NCBI RefSeq assembly: GCF_028368935.1
Contig: NZ_JAQNDK010000004.1
Span: forward strand, 930,001-994,000
Reading direction: 5' to 3'
DNA from: Sorangium aterium
GTDB taxonomy: Bacteria; Myxococcota_A; Polyangia; Polyangiales; Polyangiaceae
Length of the DNA: 64,000 bases
The notes beneath the pieces are model-generated. The model was not told the DNA's origin. It searched no databases and saw only the letters and a list, made by a program, of their open reading frames with translations. Each line of letters opens with the position of its first letter. Within the stretch, counting starts at the first letter, position 1. Below, one piece after another: positions 51,500 through 59,971 of the stretch. A program made the translations under genes and the position numbers.

Positions 51500-54400
51500 T
51501 CAGTTCCGGTAGCTCTCGGGCGGTCCGAGGTACGAGGGCATCAAGCCGCCGGTGTCGATCACGATGCGGTCGATCGCGATCGAGGGATCGACTTTCCAGA
51601 TCCTGAGCGTGTGGTAGCCCGGCGTGCTCACCTGGATCGTCGTGGAGAGCTTCTCGATGTGCTCGATCACGTTCGTCTCCCAGGTCGGATCGTCCGTCGC
51701 GTCGGCGCCGCGCAGCGTCGCGACCGAGCCGTCGTCGAGCGCGAGCGCGAGCCGGCACGAGCCACCGCTGTTGAGGGTCGGGATGCGGAACACGGTGACC
51801 GGGAACGTGCCGGTGCTGAAGAAGTAGATCTTGTAGGCGAGCTCGGGCGCGCTGGTCGCGTGGTTCGCGGTGATGCTCGGCGCCACGTCCGGAAAGACCT
51901 TGACCGAGTCGCCGCTGCGGCCGAGAGCCGTGAGCACGCGCCACTCCGAGCCGCCGCGCGGGATCGCTTCGCTGAAGTGCTCCGCCTCGATCGCGACGTA
52001 GCCGTTCGCCTCGACGTAGCCGTCGAGATCCTTGCGGCTCGGCGTGGCCGGATTCGAGACGGTGACGTTGATGGTCTTCGACGACGAGGCCCCGCTCACG
52101 GTCACGGTGCCCGTGCTGGTTCCCGCAGGCGCGCTCGCCCAATCGATGCTCACCCGGATGCGCTCTTCGTCCGTGATGGTGCCGCTCGCCTTGCCGAGCT
52201 TGATGAATGGGTGCGACGCGGACGCGGTCCAGCTGAACCCCGAGTCGCCCTTCGTGAACACGTCCACGAAGCGCACGTCTTCGGTGTAAGACGAAAATCT
52301 GAGGTTCGCCGGCTCGGCGCCCGTGGTCTGTCCTTCCACGACCACGCCGAGCGCGGAGCCCGACGCGGCGCGGGGCACCGCCGCGAGCGTCGGCATGGCC
52401 TCGATCGTCGGGAGCGACCTGTTGTATGGATTCATGATCCGCTGCCACTTCCCGGAAGCGAGCGTGTCGTTGTAGTAGGTTAGATCGCTGCGGATCGTGT
52501 CGTACGCCGCCGTGGCGAGCGCGCGATATTTGGCGACGCTCGCCGTGCGCCCCTGGCCGGCGTAGAGGTCGGTCTTCGCCGCGCCGACGTACTTCTCCAT
52601 GGTGAGCTTGCTCGCGCGGAGCGGGTACAACACCATCTCGTAGAACGCATCGCGCTTGCCCGCGGGCAGCGCCTCGGAGACGGCGGCCGCCCGCGCGAGC
52701 AGCGCGGAGAGCTCGTTCAATCGCCGCTGCCCTTCGTCGCCGTAGTTCACCAGGTTGTACACCGACTTCCTCATGAACTCCGGACGCCGCGCGATGTTGA
52801 TCTGGTAATACGCCAGCACGATCTCCGCGATCTCGCGGCCGTGGGCCGCGCCGAAATCGCGCCCGACCTGCCAGGCGAGCTGATCGAGCACGTTCGTCTC
52901 GGTGAGGTCGTCGATCCGGTACGCCAGGCGCATGGCGTATTCGATCGCGATCTCGGACGGCTTGATGTCACCGACGTTGATCACCCACAGCCGGCTCGCG
53001 CCGGCATCGAACGATTTGCGGAGCTCTTCGCGTACCAGGCTAGGCGGCGTGGTGTTGATCCACAAGTAGCTCTCGGGTTTTCCGTAATACGAGAGGTGAT
53101 AATACGCGCCCGCGCCGCCGGAGCGGCGGCGCTCCGCGTCGTTCGGGATCTGCCGCATGTAGCCGTGGTTGTCCTCGGCCCACAAGATCGTCGCGTCCTC
53201 GGGCACCTCGAGCCCCGAGTTGTACAAGGTCAACACCTCCTTGTACGGCGTGAAGACCTGAAACACCCGGGTCGGATCCGGGTCCACGCGCGCCGCCAGG
53301 ATCTCGCGCTGAGCGGCAAAGATCCTCTGCATCAGCGTCACCTTCTCCGCCGTCGTCCTCGCGTTGGCCGCCACCAGGCCGCTATCGTGCTCGCCGCGCA
53401 TCCCGATCGAGTACGCGTTCTCGTACTTTCCGTTCTTCTCCACGCGATAGTCCCAGTAGTCGTGGATCACCTGCGGGTTGACGCTGTAGTCGTACGCCGG
53501 CGTCCTTCCGCCGCTCGCGTGGCTGCTCGCCCAGGGCCCCCACTCCTTCACGTTGTTCCGGAGCAGCATCTCCGGATGCGAGGAGCCCATCACGATCCCG
53601 TAGCGGTCCGCGTTCTGCGCGTTTTCCGGATACTTGTTGAACTCGTCGGAGGCCTCGTGCATCGCCGGCCACAAGAAATTCGCCTTGAGCCGCAGCAAGA
53701 GCTCGAAGACCCGCTTGTACGTCTCGGGCCCGACCTTCTTGCCCGCGTCCATCTTCGCCGCCGACCAAGCAGCGAAGTTCTCCTCGTCGTTGATGAAGAT
53801 GCCGCGATACTTGACCGAAGGTTCCCCTTGCTTCCGCAGCGCGCCTTCGACCGTCACCGTCGAAACGCGTTCCGGCGCCACGTCGGCCCACCAGTACCAA
53901 GGCGACACCCCGATCGCCTGCGAGACGTCGTACACGCCATACACCGCGCCGCGCCGATCGCTCCCCGCAATCACGAGCGCCCGCTCCACGCCCGCGACCG
54001 GCGCGCTCACCGCTTGCACCGCGAACGACTCCCATTTCCCGCTCACCCCCTCCACGTCGAGCTTGCCCTGAGCAACGAGCTCGTCGACGATGGCGCTCTT
54101 CCCGAGCGTTCCCACGATGATGGCCCTCGCCGAGAGCCCCGCGAGCGAGCTCTTCACGGCGGGCTTCACTCCGGAGACCCGCTCCACGTCGGCCTGAAGG
54201 TCTCCCACCGCGCGCACGACCGCCGCATGATCCGCCGCGTCGACATAGATATCCACCGCGGCGCCCGACACCACCACGTCGAACGGATCGCGCGGTGCGC
54301 CCCCGGTGCCGCTCGCGTCGCCGCCGCCCTCTCCTCCGCCGATTCCGCCGCCTCCGCCGCCAGCGACAGGTCCGCCGCCGTTCCCGGCCGTCGCCGCTGC

Positions 54401-54514
54401 TTCCTGCCCTCCCTGCGAGCCCCCGCCGCTCGCGCCCGAGCCCGTCCCAGGCGAGCCCTCGCCGCCAGAACAGCCACCGAGCAGCTGCGCGCCGAGGAGC
54501 AGCGCGACCGCCAT
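51500..54514 (-). CDS. GH115 alpha-glucuronidase (xylan side-chain), lipoprotein
   Basis: This is a roughly 1004-residue protein of family GH115. It starts with a lipoprotein signal (LLGAQLLGGC, Cys about 15) and a Gly/Ala spacer, then DIYVDAADHAAVVRAVGDLQ, VYGVYDVSQAIGVSPWYWW, VKYRGIFINDEENFAAW, LKANFLWPAMHEASDEFN, IVMGSSHPEML, GMRGEHDSG and ILWAEDNHGYMRQIP in family order. The C-terminal third has an Ig/BACON-like segment and a GH115_C-type carbohydrate-binding end (GYVAIEAEHF). It removes (4-O-methyl-)glucuronate from glucuronoxylan. The frame is open to a GTG at 54706 and an ATG at 54685; I chose 54514 because the signal peptide starts there, but it lacks a clear ribosome site. Confidence 0.9.
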   Translation of the reverse strand: MAVALLLGAQLLGGCSGGEGSPGTGSGASGGGSQGGQEAAATAGNGGGPVAGGGGGGIGGGEGGGDASGTGGAPRDPFDVVVSGAAVDIYVDAADHAAVVRAVGDLQADVERVSGVKPAVKSSLAGLSARAIIVGTLGKSAIVDELVAQGKLDVEGVSGKWESFAVQAVSAPVAGVERALVIAGSDRRGAVYGVYDVSQAIGVSPWYWWADVAPERVSTVTVEGALRKQGEPSVKYRGIFINDEENFAAWSAAKMDAGKKVGPETYKRVFELLLRLKANFLWPAMHEASDEFNKYPENAQNADRYGIVMGSSHPEMLLRNNVKEWGPWASSHASGGRTPAYDYSVNPQVIHDYWDYRVEKNGKYENAYSIGMRGEHDSGLVAANARTTAEKVTLMQRIFAAQREILAARVDPDPTRVFQVFTPYKEVLTLYNSGLEVPEDATILWAEDNHGYMRQIPNDAERRRSGGAGAYYHLSYYGKPESYLWINTTPPSLVREELRKSFDAGASRLWVINVGDIKPSEIAIEYAMRLAYRIDDLTETNVLDQLAWQVGRDFGAAHGREIAEIVLAYYQINIARRPEFMRKSVYNLVNYGDEGQRRLNELSALLARAAAVSEALPAGKRDAFYEMVLYPLRASKLTMEKYVGAAKTDLYAGQGRTASVAKYRALATAAYDTIRSDLTYYNDTLASGKWQRIMNPYNRSLPTIEAMPTLAAVPRAASGSALGVVVEGQTTGAEPANLRFSSYTEDVRFVDVFTKGDSGFSWTASASHPFIKLGKASGTITDEERIRVSIDWASAPAGTSTGTVTVSGASSSKTINVTVSNPATPSRKDLDGYVEANGYVAIEAEHFSEAIPRGGSEWRVLTALGRSGDSVKVFPDVAPSITANHATSAPELAYKIYFFSTGTFPVTVFRIPTLNSGGSCRLALALDDGSVATLRGADATDDPTWETNVIEHIEKLSTTIQVSTPGYHTLRIWKVDPSIAIDRIVIDTGGLMPSYLGPPESYRN

Positions 54515-54706
54515 CGGAAGGCGGGCTGCGGCGCCGTGTACGGCAAGCCGCCGTCGGCCTGCTGCGAGGGAACGTCGCTGCCGGTTCCGCCGCTGGTCGT
54601 TTCCGAGGACGGATCGCCGATCTGCGGCGCACGCGAGCGCCCACGAACCCAAACGGCGGATCCAGCCAAAAGAGTGAAAGCTCATATCGGATATCCATAT
54701 GGGCAC

Positions 54707-55173
54707 GCGGCGTCGATTGACGCCGCTCCCGTCGAGGAGGTTGAAAGTCCAAACGCTATGCGCAGGTCAAGCGTCTCGTGGCCGCAACCCGTCGCACAGC
54801 CTCGTTGTCGCGCTGTCGTGGCGGACGAAGGTCCCGCTGCGCAAGACGACCCATCCAGAGCCGAGCAGAACGGTGCCCCTCGGGTGGAATGTGAACGAGC
54901 ACATGTCTGATTTCAACTCCAATCGGCCCGCCTGCGGCTCTCCTCGAGCCCGATGGATGATGAGGCCAGCGGGTCTCCTCCGGAGCGCCGCGTCAGGCGG
55001 GGCGGGGGCTGGGCCGCGGTCATGATCGATGTTGCCCGCGCTCGAGGCCCCCTGGCGCCAGAGGACGAGTACGCGAACCGTGGTGGTACATTCGCCAGGA
55101 GCATCTTCCTTCCTCAGCGCAAAAGTACCTTCCGAAGTGATCGCCCCGAGCCCTCACAAAACTCGATCAACTC
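54707..55173. other. Intergenic region between GH115 and CE12-like genes
   Basis: No gene was recognised. The region contains an inverted repeat at 54709-54724 and, at its right end, the sequence leading into the GTGATTGATC box at 55174. Confidence 0.45.
54709..54724. promoter_or_regulatory. Inverted repeat upstream of GH115
   Basis: GGCGTC gatt GACGCC, a perfect 6-bp dyad next to the upstream limit of the GH115 reading frame. It is a possible operator; no other copy was seen. Confidence 0.35.
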
Positions 55174-55183
55174 GTGATTGATC
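55174..55183 (+). promoter_or_regulatory. GTGATTGATC box upstream of the second CE12-like gene
   Basis: Copy 6 is preceded by CGATCAACTC and followed by CGAGGCACCTCGG, a small dyad (CCGAGG cac CTCGG). It is 59 bp before the start codon. The surrounding sequence has diverged from the cassettes, so the core was kept or arose separately. Confidence 0.6.
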
Positions 55184-55241
55184 CGAGGCACCTCGGTTCA
55201 CTTGGACTGCGTACCTCGACGCGGGGGACAGGAGAGAATCG

Positions 55242-56528
55242 ATGCATCAAGCGGGCGTCGTTCCGTGTTTCGCGGTCTTCTGGGCGGTCCTCGGCTTGAC
55301 CGTCGGCTGTGGGAGTGACGCTGTTCCGGGGCAAGGTGGCACGCCCGGCGAGGCGGGTGGCACGCCGGCCGCGGGCAGCGGCGGGATCGCGTCCAGCGGT
55401 GGCACGCCCGGCGAGGCGGGCGGCACGCCGGCCGCGGGCAGCGGCGGGGCCGCGTCCAGCGGGATCACGTCGGGCGGAGGAGACAGAGGAGACGGCGGCG
55501 GCGGAGCCGGCGCGGGAGGCGCCACGGGAGCCGGGGGCACCGCGGACGGAGACTGCGCGGCGCCTCCGGCGTTCGATCCCGCTCTCCTCGCGCGCTGCTC
55601 CGGAAGCAAGGCCCTGACCTGCTCGTTCGGCGGGGCCACGGGCAACTACGACGTCACCGTGCTCGTGGGCGGCAAGTCGGTGGTCACGGCGGAGTCGCGG
55701 CGCTTCTTCTGGGAAGGCTCACCTGCGGACGATCCGCAGTGCGTGAGGTTCACCGTCAACGTGCGGAAGCCGGAGGGACAGCCCATCCAGGGCGGTGACC
55801 CCGGGATCGATGGGCTGAACCTGTGGATTGGTGGGGAGGCGCCCGACCTGCAAGGCGTCAGCGTGGCGCCCGCGGACTCATCCACCGTCGTCGTTTATCT
55901 CGCGGGCGACTCGACAGTATGCGACCAGGATCCTCAGCTGAACCTGCAGCCGCGCGCTCGCTTCACGGGCTGGGGACAGCGGCTGCCGGCGTTCTTCGGT
56001 CCCGGGATCTCCGTCACGAACTACGCGGACTCCGGAGAGGGCACGGCGGCGTTCCGGACCGACGGCGGCGCCCTGTGGGATCGCATCTCGAGGGGCCTGA
56101 AGGCCGGCGACTACGTGCTCGTCCAGCTCGGCCACAACGACAAGTCGACGCCCGCGGCGACGTACCGCTCGCGCATCGAGGGGATCGTCGACGCGACGAA
56201 GAGCGCGCGCGCCAACCCGGTGCTGGTATCACCCATGGTGAGGAACAACGGCGAGCCGCTCGAGCGCCAGCACATCTACGGCGATCTGAATGTCCGGCAG
56301 GTGTTGCTCCAGATCTCCCGCGACAAGGGGATACCGTTCATCGACCTGATGGCCACCAGCGCCGAGTGGGTGGGCAGCATCGGGCGAGCAGAGGCCAGAG
56401 CCTTCTACGTGGACGGCGACGCCACGCACTCGAACGAGGAGGGGGCGAGGGTGTTCGCCGAGCTCGTGGTCGAGGGCATCCGGGCGCAAGTTCCGGAGCT
56501 CGCCGCGCGGCTGCGCGCGCGACGGTGA
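55242..56528 (+). CDS. CE12-like SGNH acetylesterase with N-terminal beta domain, lipoprotein
   Basis: This is a 428-residue lipoprotein (signal ending TVGC, Cys about 23). After a Gly-rich linker with a 21-residue tandem repeat comes a roughly 100-residue beta domain (FGGATGNYDVTVLVGGKS, RFTVNVRKPEGQP) of the kind found before many fungal and bacterial RG acetylesterases. The SGNH domain follows: VYLAGDSTVCDQD, DSGEGTAAFR, VQLGHNDKST and DATHSNEEG (Asp about 393, His about 396). It differs from the enzyme at 49216 in architecture and in the GHND block. It probably deacetylates RG-I or another pectin. ATG at 55242, preceded by GACAGGAGAG. Confidence 0.9.
   Translation: MHQAGVVPCFAVFWAVLGLTVGCGSDAVPGQGGTPGEAGGTPAAGSGGIASSGGTPGEAGGTPAAGSGGAASSGITSGGGDRGDGGGGAGAGGATGAGGTADGDCAAPPAFDPALLARCSGSKALTCSFGGATGNYDVTVLVGGKSVVTAESRRFFWEGSPADDPQCVRFTVNVRKPEGQPIQGGDPGIDGLNLWIGGEAPDLQGVSVAPADSSTVVVYLAGDSTVCDQDPQLNLQPRARFTGWGQRLPAFFGPGISVTNYADSGEGTAAFRTDGGALWDRISRGLKAGDYVLVQLGHNDKSTPAATYRSRIEGIVDATKSARANPVLVSPMVRNNGEPLERQHIYGDLNVRQVLLQISRDKGIPFIDLMATSAEWVGSIGRAEARAFYVDGDATHSNEEGARVFAELVVEGIRAQVPELAARLRARR
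55335..55460 (+). repeat. 63-bp tandem repeat in the esterase linker
   Basis: Two nearly identical 63-bp units encode GGTPGEAGGTPAAGSGGIASS and the same with one Ile to Ala change (residues 32-52 and 53-73). The repeat is in frame in the tether between lipid anchor and enzyme. Confidence 0.85.
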
Positions 56529-56732
56529 GCCTCGACCGCGAAGGCTCTGCAGCGCAGGTAACCGCGAAACGCCCGCTCTACGTACCGGGGCAGCCGCCGC
56601 TCGTCGGTTCCTCTACGGCGATGATTGCATGACGTGCACCTCGCCTCGGGAGAGAACCCCCGCCCAGCGCGACAACCGGCAATCAGGTCAAACGCCTATT
56701 CAACGACTTCACCTTCTCGCGAGGCTACACCG

Positions 56733-58433
56733 ATGAGCATCAATCGAAAGCAGTCTTTGGCAGCAACGTCGATGACCGCCGGCCTCTTCGTGCTGCTGGC
56801 GGCCGGATACGCGCGCGCGGCGGAGTACTATGTGGCGCCGGACGGCGGCGATTCCAATCGCGGGACCATGGACCAGCCGTTCGCCACCCTTTCCAAGGCG
56901 AACGGCGCCGCCGCCGCCGGTGACACCATCTGGGTGCGCGGCGGCATCTACTACATCACGACCCAGCTCGTCCTTTCGAGGGGCGGCACCTCGGATACCA
57001 ACCGTACCAAGATTTGGGCCTATCCAGGTGAGAAGCCGGTGCTCGACGCGTCGAGATACAACACCAGCAACCGGGCCGTCGACGTGCCGGTGGTCCTGGT
57101 GACCGGAAGCTGGATGCACCTTCGAGGGCTCGAGATCGCCAACGCCAAGGTGGGCAGGAGCGGCGACCACTCGTACTCGCTGCTCCGCACCAAGAACTCC
57201 AGCAACAACGTCTTCGAGCTGCTCCACCTCCATCACGCCTTCGGGCCCGCCCTGTTCATCGATACAGGCAACGGCGGCAACCTGATCCTCAACTGCGATG
57301 CGCACGACAACTACGACCAGGACGGCAGCCAGGGCGACGGTCAGAACGGAGACGGCTTCGGGGTCCATTACCAAACGACGGGTCCCAGCACGATCATTCG
57401 GGGATGCCGCGCGTGGAACAACTCGGACGATGGCTATGACTACATCTCGCAGGAGGTGCCGGTCATCACCGAGGGCAGCTTCGCCATGTCGAACGGTCGG
57501 GGCAGCCAGGGCAACGGCAACGGGTTCAAGGTCGGCAGCAGCAAGACGGGCATCCGGCACGTCGTGCGGAACAACGTGGCCTGGAAGAACAAGGCTGCGG
57601 GCTTTTACGCGAACCATTCGTCGGGCGGCAACACCTGGCTCAACAACACCGCGTACAACAATGGAACCCAATACAACATGCTGGCGAGCCCGCCCAACGA
57701 TAGCGGCCAGGCGATCATCTTGACCGGAGAGCTCGCGCACAGAATGCGGAACAACGTCGGCTTCCCGAACAAGAACTCGAACATGGGAGGCGCCGACGCC
57801 GCGTTCAACACGTGGGACCTGAACATCACGGAGGCGAGCGCGGCCTTCGAGAGCACGTCCGACGCCGGTTGCACCGGACCCCGCGAGGCCGACGGCAGCA
57901 TCCCCTCCGCGTGCGCGTTCATGAAGCTCAAGGCTGGGAGCGCTTTGATCGACAAAGGCACGGACGTGCGGCTTCCGTTCGTCGGATCGGCGCCGGACCT
58001 CGGAGCTTACGAATTCGGCGCCGAGCCGACCGAAGGGACAGGTGGCGGTGCCGCCGGTGGCTCTGGCACCGGCATGGGCGGCACGGCAGCCAATGGAAGC
58101 GGCGGCGACGGGGCCGGTGGCACGGTCGGCACCAGCGGTGGAATGGGCGCACAGGGTGGCGCTGGCCAGGGTGGCGTGGTGGGTATCGGCGGCTCCCCGG
58201 AGACCGGCGGCGCTACGGGCGGCACCGACGGCGATTCGGGGGGCCGCGCCGGAGCCGCAGGGGCCTCGGAGGACGACAGCTCCGCGGCGGGTTGCGCTTG
58301 CGCCGTCACTTCCGACGACGCCACCGCCGGTAGGGGCGGGTTCGCGTTTCTCGCCCTTGCCTCCGCATTCGCCGCGCGCTCCCGCGATCGGAGGACGGCG
58401 CGACGGAAGAACGGCCGGTCGTCGAGGTTCTGA
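56733..58433 (+). CDS. PL9-like pectate lyase with MYXO-CTERM-like tail
   Basis: This is a 566-residue secreted right-handed beta-helix. It has a standard signal peptide (FVLLAAGYARA) with no lipobox. The lyase part (about 30-430) shows the PL9 pattern: EYYVAPDGGDSNRGTMDQPF, NGDGFGVHY, GCRAWNNSDDGYD and GNGNGFKVGSS, where the Lys corresponds to the catalytic base of family PL9. After a Gly/Ala linker the C-terminus has GCACA, a hydrophobic helix and an Arg-rich end, the MYXO-CTERM sorting layout. It should cut polygalacturonate by calcium-dependent beta-elimination while held at the surface by a different route from the lipoproteins around it. Confidence 0.9.
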   Translation: MSINRKQSLAATSMTAGLFVLLAAGYARAAEYYVAPDGGDSNRGTMDQPFATLSKANGAAAAGDTIWVRGGIYYITTQLVLSRGGTSDTNRTKIWAYPGEKPVLDASRYNTSNRAVDVPVVLVTGSWMHLRGLEIANAKVGRSGDHSYSLLRTKNSSNNVFELLHLHHAFGPALFIDTGNGGNLILNCDAHDNYDQDGSQGDGQNGDGFGVHYQTTGPSTIIRGCRAWNNSDDGYDYISQEVPVITEGSFAMSNGRGSQGNGNGFKVGSSKTGIRHVVRNNVAWKNKAAGFYANHSSGGNTWLNNTAYNNGTQYNMLASPPNDSGQAIILTGELAHRMRNNVGFPNKNSNMGGADAAFNTWDLNITEASAAFESTSDAGCTGPREADGSIPSACAFMKLKAGSALIDKGTDVRLPFVGSAPDLGAYEFGAEPTEGTGGGAAGGSGTGMGGTAANGSGGDGAGGTVGTSGGMGAQGGAGQGGVVGIGGSPETGGATGGTDGDSGGRAGAAGASEDDSSAAGCACAVTSDDATAGRGGFAFLALASAFAARSRDRRTARRKNGRSSRF

Positions 58434-58453
58434 TCCGAAGGAGAACGACAGAG

Positions 58454-59543
58454 ATGAGATCCCAGGCAAGCACGTGGTTTGGAGTGGTCGCCGCGTTGGT
58501 CGTCTTCCCCGCATGTACGTCCCGAAGGCGACGGCAATGTCGGCGGCGGTGACGCTGGGACGGGTAATTCGACGACTGCGAGCAGCGGCGGCGTAAGCAG
58601 TGGAACCGGCGGCGTAAGCAGTGGAACCGGCGGCGTAACCGGCGTAACCGGCGGAACCGGCGGAGGCGGGACCGGAGGTGGCGGCGCGGGCGGCGGCGGC
58701 AGAGGAGGCACGGGTGGCGGGACGGCTGGAGCCGGCGGGGCGGGCGGGGGCGGAGAGGCCGACGCGATGCCGAGCGCTGGCTGCGGCGAGACCCGCACGT
58801 TGCGAGATGGCCGCATCACGGTTCAAAGCGGAGGGAGGGACCGCACGTATATACTGAAGACGCCCGCCGACTACGATAACCATCGCCCCTACCGATTGAT
58901 CGTTGCGTACCACTGGCTGAACGGAGACGGAATGGCGGTCGCCATCGGTATGAACAGGGACACGGACAAGCCCTATTACGGACTGCTGGAGCTCTCGGAG
59001 AACAGCGCGATCTTCGTCGCGCCGGATGGCCTCGATAAGGGATGGGCGAACACCAACGGCCGGGACGTGGCGTTCACCGATGCCTTCCTCGAGCAAGTGC
59101 AGAACGATCTCTGCATCGACACGACGCGGATCTTTGCGACCGGGTTCAGCTACGGCGCAGGCATGTCGTACGCCGTCGCGTGCGCGCGCCCGACCGTCTT
59201 CCGGGGGGGCGCCGTTTACGCCGCCGCGCTGCTCAGCGGTTGCCAGGGAGGAACCACCCCCGTCGCTTATTTCGGGGCCCATGGCATCAACGACGCCACG
59301 CTCAACTACTCGGGGGGAGAGAACTTGCGCAACAAGTTCGTGACGCTGAACCGTTGTGTGTCGCAGAATCCGCCGAGGGCGCCGAGGGGTGGGCACATTT
59401 GCACGTCGTTTGACGGTTGCATGCCCGAGTTCCCGGTCCGTTGGTGCAGCTACGATGGCGGCCACAATCCGACCCACAAGGACAGCGGCACGCGAGAAAG
59501 CTGGGTTCCGGAAGAAGCCTGGAACTTCATCGCGCAGTTCTGA
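58454..59543 (+). pseudogene. CE1-like (feruloyl/acetyl) esterase with frame break after the signal peptide
   Basis: From an ATG at 58454 (AAGGAG upstream) one frame gives a good lipoprotein signal, MRSQASTWFGVVAALV then VFPAC (Cys21 at 58514). It then reads only Arg-rich codons to a stop. The next frame, from about 58518, continues RPEGDGNVGGG, a Gly/Thr linker and a full esterase: RTYILKTPADYDNHRPY, IVAYHWLNGD, the nucleophile in TGFSYGAGMS, VAYFGAHGINDATL and the His in SYDGGHNPTH. A one-base shift near 58517-58522 would join the two. The esterase resembles LpqC/feruloyl-esterase-like CE1 enzymes. Either the gene is broken at its export signal or the sequence has an error; without the shift a cytoplasmic product from 58479 is the longest frame. 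Confidence 0.75.
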
Positions 59544-59971
59544 TGAGAGATCGCTGCGTCGGAGGTTTCCATCGTCGCTCGCGTAGGTGGCCGGAGGGAC
59601 GACAGCGAGCCGGATGCCTGGCGCGCCAAGGCTCCGGTCCGCGCCGAGGCCTCGGACCGCGGAAGCGTAGTAGAGGACGGTGTGCCCGGAGCGCCCGCCT
59701 TCCGCCAGACGGCAGGCTCAGCGATGCTGGGTGGACTCGCTCGCCGACAACCAGAGCCCGCGGCCTCCGCTGGGGATGAGGCACCAACAGCGCAGGTGCA
59801 ACAACCATGTACTTGCGGTTGCGAATGGGCGCTTGAGCAGATCGGCCGCCGTACTGGAAGAGCACCGTCCTGCGCCGCAAGGCGCTCGGCGACGCCGATG
59901 GGTCCACAGCGCCTGTGGTCTGTGACGGCTGTGAAATGACGAACAGGCGCGTCTGCCTGGCGCTGCCCGTG
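59544..59971. other. Intergenic region between convergent genes, nothing recognised
   Basis: These 430 bp lie between the esterase and the second PL11 gene. Several short open frames cross it, but none has a ribosome site or protein-like composition. No clear terminator stem was picked out. Confidence 0.45.

Noticed and set aside
59680-59939. Short plus-strand frames in the 59.5-60 kb gap
   Set aside because: Overlapping alternatives of equal quality, no start signal and no recognisable fold.
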